A stretch of 64,000 nucleotides of DNA from the NCBI RefSeq assembly GCF_000205165.1, contig NZ_GL883811.1, positions 26,353-90,352 of the forward strand, in the 5' to 3' direction. Below, piece after piece: positions 52,557 to 59,389 of this stretch. The notes beneath the pieces are model-generated. The model made no database searches. It was not told where the DNA came from and was given only the letters and a program-made list of their open reading frames with translations. Position 1 is the first letter of the stretch. Every line of letters starts with the position of its first letter. Origin of the DNA: Paraprevotella xylaniphila YIT 11841. GTDB taxonomy: Bacteria; Bacteroidota; Bacteroidia; Bacteroidales; Bacteroidaceae. The position numbers and the translations under genes were made by a program.

Positions 52557-53630
52557 TTACTTGTTAATGATGTCCATTTGTTGGCGTACGCTTTCCTCGT
52601 GGATGGCTTCATAGATTTTCCTGACGAAATCTGCGTCCATTCCACAGAGTACGCCTTGCGCCCCCCGTTTGTCAAGGATTTCAGAGTAGCGTCCGGTTTG
52701 CACCACGGCCATGTCGTGTTCCTTTTTATAGGTCGCGATTTCGCGGCTCACACGCATCCTGCGGGTCAACAGGTCCATCAGGTCATTGTCCAAGGTATCT
52801 ATCTGTTTGCGCAGGGCTGACAGGCTTTCTGTCATTTCCACGTTCTCGCGTACCACCAGACGGTCAAGTATGAAGTCGAGCACATCGGGCATGACTTGTT
52901 GTTTGGCGTCGCTCCATGCACAATCCGGGTTACAGTGGCTTTCTACTATCAATCCGTTGAAGCCCATATCCATGGCCTGTTGGCAGAGCGGGGCAATCAA
53001 GTCGCGGCGTCCGCCGATGTGGCTCGGGTCGCAGATGAGGGGCAAGTTGGGGAAACGGCGGTGCAGTTCGATGGGGATGTGCCACATGGGAGCATTGCGG
53101 TAGATTTTCTGGTCGATGCTGGAGAATCCGCGGTGGATGGCCCCCAAACGGGTGATGCCTGCCCCGTTGATGCGCTGTAAGGCTCCTATCCAAAGTTCGA
53201 TGTCGGGATTCACCGGATTTTTGACTAAAACCGGGATGTCCACACCTTTGAGGGAATCGGCCAGTTCCTGCATGGCGAAAGGATTAGCTGTAGTACGTGC
53301 TCCGACCCAAAGTAAGTCCACTCCGGCTTTGAGAGACGCTTCCACATGCTTGGGCATGGCCACTTCGGTGGCTATCAGCATGCCGGTCTCTTCCTTGACG
53401 CGTTGCAGCCAGGGTAATGCCGTTTCGCCCATACCTTCGAACCCTCCCGGTTTGGTACGCGGCTTCCATACACCGGCACGGAATATCTTGAATCCTTTTT
53501 CGGCCAGTTGCCGGGCGGTGGCCATGACTTGTTCCTCTGTTTCGGCACTGCAGGGGCCGGCGATGACGAGGGGTCGCTTGTTTTCGTCTATTCCCGGAAG
53601 GTTCAGGGAAGTTAATCGTAAATCGTCCAT
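52557..53630 (-). CDS. DAHP synthase fused to type II chorismate mutase
   Basis: A 357-residue fusion. Residues ~1-260 are a type I-beta 3-deoxy-7-phosphoheptulonate synthase (VIAGPCSAETEEQVMATARQ, FRAGVWKPRTKPGGFEGMGE, LICDPSHIGGRRDLIAPL). Residues ~265-357 are an AroQ chorismate mutase (SALRKQIDTLDNDLMDLLTR, RMRVSREIATYKKEHDM). It joins the first shikimate-pathway step to the committed Phe/Tyr step; in this fusion type the mutase domain commonly serves feedback control. It lies 24 bp upstream of tyrA. Confidence 0.95.
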   Translation of the reverse strand: MDDLRLTSLNLPGIDENKRPLVIAGPCSAETEEQVMATARQLAEKGFKIFRAGVWKPRTKPGGFEGMGETALPWLQRVKEETGMLIATEVAMPKHVEASLKAGVDLLWVGARTTANPFAMQELADSLKGVDIPVLVKNPVNPDIELWIGALQRINGAGITRLGAIHRGFSSIDQKIYRNAPMWHIPIELHRRFPNLPLICDPSHIGGRRDLIAPLCQQAMDMGFNGLIVESHCNPDCAWSDAKQQVMPDVLDFILDRLVVRENVEMTESLSALRKQIDTLDNDLMDLLTRRMRVSREIATYKKEHDMAVVQTGRYSEILDKRGAQGVLCGMDADFVRKIYEAIHEESVRQQMDIINK

Positions 53631-53664
53631 ATCGTTATGTTTTTAATTCAATGCTTTTTGGTGC

Positions 53665-54849
53665 TTAAAATACTTTCCGGATACGTTCCAAAGCTTCGGC
53701 TATTTTCTCTTTTTTGGCGCAAAGCGAAATCCGGATATACCGGTTGCCGTTACTGCCGAAGATGAATCCCGGCGTGATGAAGACCCGTGCCTCGTGCAGA
53801 ATCTTCTCCGTAAGTTGTTCCACGTTGTCGCAACTTTCCGGGATGCGCCCCCAAAGGAACATGCCCACTTGCGTCGGGTCGAAGGTGCAGCCCAGTGTGC
53901 GCATGATTTCCTCGGCCAGTGCCCGGCGTTCGGCGTACACGTGTATGTTGGCTTCTTCGTGCCATTGGGCATCGTTCCGGTAGGCTGCTGCTGCGGCGAG
54001 CTGCATTGGGCGGAAGGTTCCCGAGTCGATATTGCTCTTCACTTTGAGAATCCATTGCACGAATTCCGCGTTCGTGGCCAACATGCCTACGCGCCAGCCC
54101 GGCATGTTGTGGCTCTTGCTCATGGAGTTGAACTCGATGCAGCAGCGTTTGGCGCCAGGGACTTGCAGGATGCTGAGCCGTTCGTGGTTCAGGATGAAGC
54201 TATACGGGTTGTCGTTCACGATGACAAGGTTGTGGCGCAAGGCGAAGTCTACCAGTTTTTCGTACGTTTCGCGCCGGGCGTTGGCACCCGTCGGCATGTT
54301 GGGATAGTTGGTCCATAGGATTTTCACGCCCTTCAGGTCCATTTCTTCCAAGGCTTTGAAGTCGGGTTGCCAACCGTTTTCGGGCTGCAAGTCATAATAG
54401 GTGATTTGTTGGCCGAGGATTTTGCTGAGCGACGTGTAGGTGGGGTATCCCGGATTGGGCACCAACACGCGGTCGCCCGGATTGGCCAGGGCCAACGTGA
54501 CGTGGAGTATGCCTTCCTTGGAGCCGATAAGCGGCTGTATTTCGCAGGCCGGGTCCAAATCCACGTCGTACCACCGTTTGTAGAAATCGGCCATGGCCCG
54601 GCGCAGTTCGGGGATGCCCGTTGTGGGTTGGTAGCCGTGTGCGTCTGCATGTCGGGCTTCTTCGCACAGCGTTTCTATGGTTTGGGGCGAAGGGGGCATG
54701 TCCGGACTTCCGATAGCCAGGCTGATAACGTCCTTACCTTCGGCGTTCATGCGTGCCACTTCTTTGAGTTTCACTGAGAAATAGTATTCCTGTACGGAAC
54801 TCAGCCGTCCGGCTGGCTGTATGCGGAATTTATATAGTTTGTCTTCCAT
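53665..54849 (-). CDS. PLP-dependent aminotransferase, probable aromatic aminotransferase
   Basis: A 394-residue class I/II aminotransferase. ISLAIGSPDMPPSPQTIETL, NPGYPTYTSLSKILG and the PLP-lysine motif FNSMSKSHNMPGWRVGML are visible. Relatives are labelled LL-diaminopimelate or aspartate aminotransferase. Inside a pheA/DAHPS/tyrA operon it most likely converts phenylpyruvate and 4-hydroxyphenylpyruvate to Phe and Tyr. Its first 20 bp overlap the end of pheA, so translation is probably coupled. Confidence 0.9.
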   Translation of the reverse strand: MEDKLYKFRIQPAGRLSSVQEYYFSVKLKEVARMNAEGKDVISLAIGSPDMPPSPQTIETLCEEARHADAHGYQPTTGIPELRRAMADFYKRWYDVDLDPACEIQPLIGSKEGILHVTLALANPGDRVLVPNPGYPTYTSLSKILGQQITYYDLQPENGWQPDFKALEEMDLKGVKILWTNYPNMPTGANARRETYEKLVDFALRHNLVIVNDNPYSFILNHERLSILQVPGAKRCCIEFNSMSKSHNMPGWRVGMLATNAEFVQWILKVKSNIDSGTFRPMQLAAAAAYRNDAQWHEEANIHVYAERRALAEEIMRTLGCTFDPTQVGMFLWGRIPESCDNVEQLTEKILHEARVFITPGFIFGSNGNRYIRISLCAKKEKIAEALERIRKVF

Positions 54850-55672
54850 CTTGATATTCTCCTAATATTTTGAGTTCTTTGGTCAGCGGGGTAATGGCAT
54901 CTATGCTTTGTGAATAGCGGGTATAATCGTCGAAGCCCAAGTCTACGTAAAACATATATTGCCACTCTTTTCCCACGAGGGGGAGGGATTGTATTTTGGT
55001 CAGGTTCAATTTATAGAAAGAAAGGATGGACAACACCTGCGAGAGCGAGCCTTCTTCGTGGGGAAGGGTGAATACCAGGCTGGCTTTGTTGGTCTGGCGT
55101 ATATCACGCAGCAGGTTGGCGCGTTGCGGTTGGCTGAAGACCAGAAAACGGGTGAAATTGTGTTTGTTGGTCTCGATGCCTTCTTCCAATACTTTCATGC
55201 CGTACAGCGGGGCTGCGAATTTGGAACAGATGGCGGCTTGTCCGCGCAGTTGTTCCCGGCTGATGATTTCCGCCGAGCCGGCCGTATCTTCTCCTTCCAC
55301 GACTTTCAGACGAGGATGCCGGGCCAGGAATTCGCGGCATTGCATCAGGGCTACCGGATGGGAATGTACCTCGGTGATGTCCTCTATGTTGTCGTCCGGG
55401 AGGCAAAGCAGGCTGTGGGAAATGCGCAGCTTATGCTCGCCTACGATGGTAAGTCCACTGTCGCAAAGCAACTCGTAATTGTGCAACAGGCTGCCCGCTA
55501 TGGTATTCTCGATGGCAGCCATACCGAGTACCGTACTGTCGTCCTTTACCGTGGCAAATACTTCTTCAAAGGTGGAGCAGCAGATAAGTTCTATGTCCTC
55601 TTTGTCGAAGAAGTAGTGGGCGGCCATGTCGTGGTACGACCCTTTGATACCTTGGATTGCAATTCGTTTCAT
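54830..55672 (-). CDS. pheA: prephenate dehydratase
   Basis: ATG 55672 (MKRIAIQGIKGSYHDMAAHY) is the real start; the frame is open upstream through the attenuator. The 280-residue protein has a periplasmic-binding-like dehydratase domain (residues ~1-180, with GMAAIENTIAGSLLHNYELL and a TRFLVFS end motif) and a C-terminal ACT domain (KASLVFTLPHEEGSLSQVLS) for phenylalanine feedback. There is no chorismate mutase domain. First structural gene of the operon, behind a Phe/Tyr leader-peptide attenuator. Confidence 0.96.
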   Translation of the reverse strand: MKRIAIQGIKGSYHDMAAHYFFDKEDIELICCSTFEEVFATVKDDSTVLGMAAIENTIAGSLLHNYELLCDSGLTIVGEHKLRISHSLLCLPDDNIEDITEVHSHPVALMQCREFLARHPRLKVVEGEDTAGSAEIISREQLRGQAAICSKFAAPLYGMKVLEEGIETNKHNFTRFLVFSQPQRANLLRDIRQTNKASLVFTLPHEEGSLSQVLSILSFYKLNLTKIQSLPLVGKEWQYMFYVDLGFDDYTRYSQSIDAITPLTKELKILGEYQDGRQTI

Positions 55673-55693
55673 TGTTTTTGTTTTGTCGTTTTT

Positions 55694-55726
55694 ACAAAAA
55701 AGTCCCGCTTCGGTGGGAAGCGGGAC
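55694..55726 (-). terminator. attenuator terminator before pheA
   Basis: Minus strand GTCCCGCTT (55726-55718), loop CCCACCG, AAGCGGGAC (55710-55702), then TTTTTTG. A perfect 9-bp stem between the leader peptide and pheA. The alternative partner AAGCGGGA lies inside the leader ORF (55784-55777) and can pair with TCCCGCTT of the 5' arm, forming an antiterminator. Confidence 0.88.
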
Positions 55727-55742
55727 CTCATGTCTTATTGGA

Positions 55743-55847
55743 TTAGTATAATTCTCTGTTTGGTACACATACGAACTCCCGCTTCACTTTATGGCTAAAG
55801 TAAAAGTAAAAGAAGAAATAAAAATATGTGTTGAATAATTCTTTCAT
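55743..55847 (-). CDS. Phe/Tyr-rich leader peptide controlling pheA transcription
   Basis: A 34-codon ORF (ATG 55847, TAA ending at 55743). Residues 8-17 read YFYFFFYFYF; in total it has 8 Phe and 5 Tyr. It starts about 17 nt after the predicted transcription start. Codons 22-24 (AAG CGG GAG) form the segment that can pair with the terminator's 5' arm. When Phe- or Tyr-tRNA is scarce, a ribosome stalled at codons 8-17 would leave that segment free, favouring antitermination. This is the classical attenuation layout. The mechanism is inferred from sequence; the elements are directly visible. Confidence 0.88.
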   Translation of the reverse strand: MKELFNTYFYFFFYFYFSHKVKREFVCVPNRELY

Positions 55848-55869
55848 CTTCGTATTTTTGAATCTGTTG

Positions 55870-55900
55870 CAAAATTAGGGATTTTTTCATTTCCGGCAAA
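55870..55900 (-). promoter_or_regulatory. promoter of the pheA attenuator transcript
   Basis: Minus strand TTTG (55900-55897), 19-bp spacer, TAATTTTG (55877-55870). A full match to the Bacteroides consensus. Confidence 0.7.
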
Positions 55901-55965
55901 TGTTTTCGCCGCTTTTTTCCTCTTAAACGGGAAAAATGTGAAAGAATACCTGATTTTGATTACAT

Positions 55966-56949
55966 TTAGAAACCGTAAGGGTTACGGTTTTTGTATTGTC
56001 CGTTCATCTCTTGTTCTATGTTGCTGAACTGTCCTTCGACGGCCTTGGCTGCTTCCGGAGAGGTTTCCAACGCTTTTTTCAGGTCATCGGTCGCCCCGGC
56101 CTTGTCGTTGAGCATCAGTTTGATGCGTCCGCGTTCTTTGTATCCTTCGCTGAAGTCCGGCATGAGTTCCACGGCTTCGTCCAGTGTGGACAGTGCCCGG
56201 TCGAGCTGACGGTTGGCGGCGTATGCCGTGCTGAGTCCCACGTACGCTTCTCCCATTAGAGGGTTTTGCGTCTTCACCTTATTATAATAGGTAATGGCTG
56301 TGGGAGCATCCCCTTGCTGCAGTCGCAGTGCGGCTTTCAACATTACGGCTTCTTCGGGTGCAGGTCGTGCTTCCTCGCTTTCAAGTAAGTGGTCGATGTC
56401 GGCTTCGGCTTCTGTCAGGCTGCCCATGGCGCGGAGGATTTCTGCGCGTAACAGGTAAGCTTCCGTCAAATGGCCGTCCTGTACGATGGCTTGTGTCAAC
56501 AGGGCCACGGCGTTCAGTTCGTCGTGCAAGGCATGTTTGGCTTGGGCCGAGCGGTAGAGCGCTCCGGCATGGCAACTGTCGATTTGCAAGGCGGCCTGGC
56601 AATCTTCGTCCATGCGCGTATAATCCTGCATCATTTCATCGGCACGGGCCATGGCCAACCGTACGCCGATATGGTCCGGCAGTTCTTCGGCCAGTTTTGC
56701 CAATATGCTCCGGCCTTCTTCAGCCTGTTTGTCGGAGAGCAAGGCTTCGGCCAGATAACTTGCGGTTTCGGAATCGTTCCGGAGGGCAAGTGCTTCGCGG
56801 AAACAACGTATGGCATATTTGACCTCCCCCATTTTACAGGCGCGTACACCGTCATATTTCAGTACGTTAAAATCCCGCTCGCGGCGTTTCTCGGTTTTTT
56901 CTTCCGGGGACTCTTCCCGGGCGCCGAACAATGTTTTTAGAAATCCCAT
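55966..56949 (-). CDS. cytoplasmic TPR-repeat protein
   Basis: ATG 56949 (MGFLKTLFGAREESPEEKTE) is chosen. The 327-residue protein has no signal peptide and consists of about eight tetratricopeptide repeats (GEVKYAIRCFREALALRNDS, ATSYLAEALLSDKQAEEGRS-like units, GALYRSAQAKHALHDELNAV, GEAYVGLSTAYAANRQLDRA, DDLKKALETSPEAAKAVEGQ). It is likely a protein-binding scaffold; partner unknown. It diverges from glmS with overlapping promoters. Confidence 0.82.
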   Translation of the reverse strand: MGFLKTLFGAREESPEEKTEKRRERDFNVLKYDGVRACKMGEVKYAIRCFREALALRNDSETASYLAEALLSDKQAEEGRSILAKLAEELPDHIGVRLAMARADEMMQDYTRMDEDCQAALQIDSCHAGALYRSAQAKHALHDELNAVALLTQAIVQDGHLTEAYLLRAEILRAMGSLTEAEADIDHLLESEEARPAPEEAVMLKAALRLQQGDAPTAITYYNKVKTQNPLMGEAYVGLSTAYAANRQLDRALSTLDEAVELMPDFSEGYKERGRIKLMLNDKAGATDDLKKALETSPEAAKAVEGQFSNIEQEMNGQYKNRNPYGF

Positions 56950-56973
56950 TTTATTCTCGTTTTTTTCTGCGCG

Positions 56974-57010
56974 CAAATATACTAAAATTGCTTAAAATAA
57001 CGTACATTTG
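56974..57010. promoter_or_regulatory. divergent promoter boxes of the TPR gene and glmS
   Basis: Minus strand TATATTTG at 56981-56974 serves the TPR gene; plus strand TACATTTG at 57003-57010 serves glmS. Their -33 regions overlap, so the two units may compete for polymerase. Confidence 0.45.
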
Positions 57011-57074
57011 TACGATAAATCATGTTTAAGCGTTTAGACTTTACTAAGTTTGCTTTTGGAAAAATAAATGGAAT

Positions 57075-58922
57075 ATGTGTGGAATAGTCGGATATATAGG
57101 TAAGAGAGAGGCTTACCCCATTTTGATAAAAGGACTTAAGCGTCTGGAGTACCGTGGTTATGACAGTGCCGGCGTGGCTTTGATCAGTAATTCGGGAGAT
57201 TTGAATGTGTATAAGGCGAAAGGCAAGGTCAGCGATTTGGAACGCTCGGTGGAAGCAAAAGACGTGAGCGGGCATATCGGTATCGCCCATACGCGTTGGG
57301 CCACGCATGGCGAACCATGTGCAGAAAACGCCCATCCCCATTATTCGGCATCGGGCAACCTGGCGCTGATCCATAACGGCATCATCGAGAACTATGCCAC
57401 GTTGAAGGAACGTTTGCAGCAACGCGGCGTGAAGTTCCGCAGCCAGACGGATTCCGAAGTGTTGGTGCAGCTCATTGAATATATCCAGGTGAGCAATGAT
57501 TTGGATTTGTTGGGTGCCGTGCAAGTGGCCTTGCATGAGGTCATCGGTGCCTATGCCATCGCGATATTGGACAAAAGGCATCCCGAACAAATCATCGCCG
57601 CACGCAAGAGCAGTCCGTTGGTGGTGGGCATCGGGCGCGACAATGAGTTTTATCTGGCCTCGGATGCCACCCCTATTGTGGAATACACTGACAAGGTGGT
57701 GTACTTGGAAGACGGGGACATCGCCGTCATCCGTCCCGGAGACGAGCTGAAGGTGGTGGATATGGACAACACGCGCATGCACCCTACGGTGAAAACGGTG
57801 GACATCAATCTTGGCCAACTGGAAAAGGGAGGCTATCCGTATTTCATGCTCAAGGAGATTTTCGAGCAGCCGGATTGCCTGCTTGATTGCATGCGCGGGC
57901 GCATCAACATAGATGCCGACAACGTGACGCTTTCGGCGGTCATCGACCACAAGGACAAGTTGTTGAGCGCGAGCCGTTTTATTATCGTGGCATGCGGAAC
58001 GTCATGGCATGCGGGGCTTATTGGCCAACAACTTATCGAGAACTATTGCCGTATTCCCGTATACGTGGAATATGCTTCAGAGTTCCGCTACCGTAATCCC
58101 GTCATTTTGCCTACCGACGTAGTGATTGCCATATCGCAGTCCGGCGAGACGGCCGACACGTTGGCCGCCATCGAACTGGCACGCAAGCAAGGGGCGTTCG
58201 TGTTCGGTATCTGTAATTCCGTGGGTGCTTCCATACCTCGGGCCACGCATACCGGGGCTTACATCCATGTGGGGCCGGAAATAGGCGTGGCTTCTACAAA
58301 GGCGTTCACGGGGCAGGTGACGGTATTAGCCATGTTGACGTTGGCTTTGGCCAAGGCGCGCGGGACGATTTCGCAGGATGAGTATGTCAAGATGGTGCGG
58401 GAGTTGGTGGCCATACCCGAGAAAATGAAAGAGGCACTAAAGGCTAATGAACAGATAGCCCAGATGGCCAAGATTTTCACCTATGCGCACAACTGCCTCT
58501 ATCTGGGGCGCGGCTACTGTTATCCTGTGGCGCTCGAGGGTGCCTTGAAGTTGAAGGAAATTTCTTATATCCATGCCGAAGGCTACCCGGCTGCTGAGAT
58601 GAAGCATGGTCCCATTGCGCTCATCGATTCGGAAATGCCGGTGTTTGTCATCGCCACACGCAACGGGATGTACGAAAAGCTCATCAGCAATATCCAGGAG
58701 GTAAAAGCCCGTCAGGGACGTGTCATTGCGCTCGTGACGAAAGGCGACACGAAGATACGGGATTTGGCGGACGAGGTGATAGAACTTCCCGAGACAATGG
58801 AATGTTTCGAGCCGTTGGTGGTTTCCGTCCCTTTGCAGTTGTTGGCCTACCATATAGCCGTATGCAAGGGCAAGGATGTGGATCAACCACGTAATTTGGC
58901 CAAGTCGGTCACGGTGGAGTAA
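57075..58922 (+). CDS. glmS: glutamine-fructose-6-phosphate aminotransferase
   Basis: A 615-residue enzyme making glucosamine-6-phosphate for peptidoglycan and LPS. The N-terminal glutaminase domain begins MCGIVGYIGKREAYP (Cys2 is the nucleophile), with HTRWATHGEP. Two SIS sugar-isomerase domains follow (IVACGTSWHAGLIGQQLIE, ISQSGETADTLAAIELARKQ), and the C-terminus LAKSVTVE is canonical. Length is normal. No glmS ribozyme is seen upstream. Confidence 0.97.
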   Translation: MCGIVGYIGKREAYPILIKGLKRLEYRGYDSAGVALISNSGDLNVYKAKGKVSDLERSVEAKDVSGHIGIAHTRWATHGEPCAENAHPHYSASGNLALIHNGIIENYATLKERLQQRGVKFRSQTDSEVLVQLIEYIQVSNDLDLLGAVQVALHEVIGAYAIAILDKRHPEQIIAARKSSPLVVGIGRDNEFYLASDATPIVEYTDKVVYLEDGDIAVIRPGDELKVVDMDNTRMHPTVKTVDINLGQLEKGGYPYFMLKEIFEQPDCLLDCMRGRINIDADNVTLSAVIDHKDKLLSASRFIIVACGTSWHAGLIGQQLIENYCRIPVYVEYASEFRYRNPVILPTDVVIAISQSGETADTLAAIELARKQGAFVFGICNSVGASIPRATHTGAYIHVGPEIGVASTKAFTGQVTVLAMLTLALAKARGTISQDEYVKMVRELVAIPEKMKEALKANEQIAQMAKIFTYAHNCLYLGRGYCYPVALEGALKLKEISYIHAEGYPAAEMKHGPIALIDSEMPVFVIATRNGMYEKLISNIQEVKARQGRVIALVTKGDTKIRDLADEVIELPETMECFEPLVVSVPLQLLAYHIAVCKGKDVDQPRNLAKSVTVE

Positions 58923-59389
58923 TCGTATTTCGGCTTATTTCGTTTTCTGGTATTTTCGTAGGAAACTTATATACAAAAATCAATCTGCGCCAAACGAAAA
59001 ATCAATCAAAGGAGATTGAAAAAACGTTTGGCGCAGATTGATTTTTCATTCTCCGCAGATTGATTTTGAGGATTCAAATGCTTGAAAATCAAATGAGATT
59101 CTGTTTTTATGAATCTTTACGTTTTTTCTGTCTTGGGATGGCTTTTACGGTTTGTCCTTCGTGCAGGAAGCCATGTTTTCCGGTATAAAGCCCTTTGTGC
59201 CCGTTGGTGAACTGTGTTGGGCGCGTACACACCGTTAATTTTTGTTCTTCCGCTTGCAAAAACGATGGACTTTTACGAACTTTAATGTGAAATCGGATGG
59301 CATTTCCCCGTGGTAGAAGGCAAGGAAATGCGGGACCGGTTCTTTAAAAATAATCACAACCTAAAAAACTTAATTTACAGTTTTTCGAC
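58923..59389. other. intergenic region between glmS and the GH2-like gene
   Basis: It contains repeat site E (58975-59066). A minus-strand open frame across about 59345-59108 (includes GLYTGKHGFLHEGQTVKAIP) has no ATG start and no family that I recognise; it may be chance or a gene relic. Nothing else is seen. Confidence 0.4.
58975..59066. repeat. 22-bp intergenic repeat family, site E (inverted pair plus tandem unit)
   Basis: A perfect 22-bp inverted repeat: 58975-58996 against 59025-59046 (core CGTTTGGCGCAGATTGATTT). The right arm runs on into CATTC, then another unit TCCGCAGATTGATTTT (59051-59066). The 28-bp loop carries the inner inverted pair CAATC/GATTG. As RNA it would fold into a long hairpin. 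Confidence 0.75.

Noticed and set aside
59108..59345. Minus-strand frame with GLYTGKHGFLHEGQTVKAIP
   Set aside because: No ATG or other good start and no family that I recognise; kept only as a possible relic in the intergenic note.
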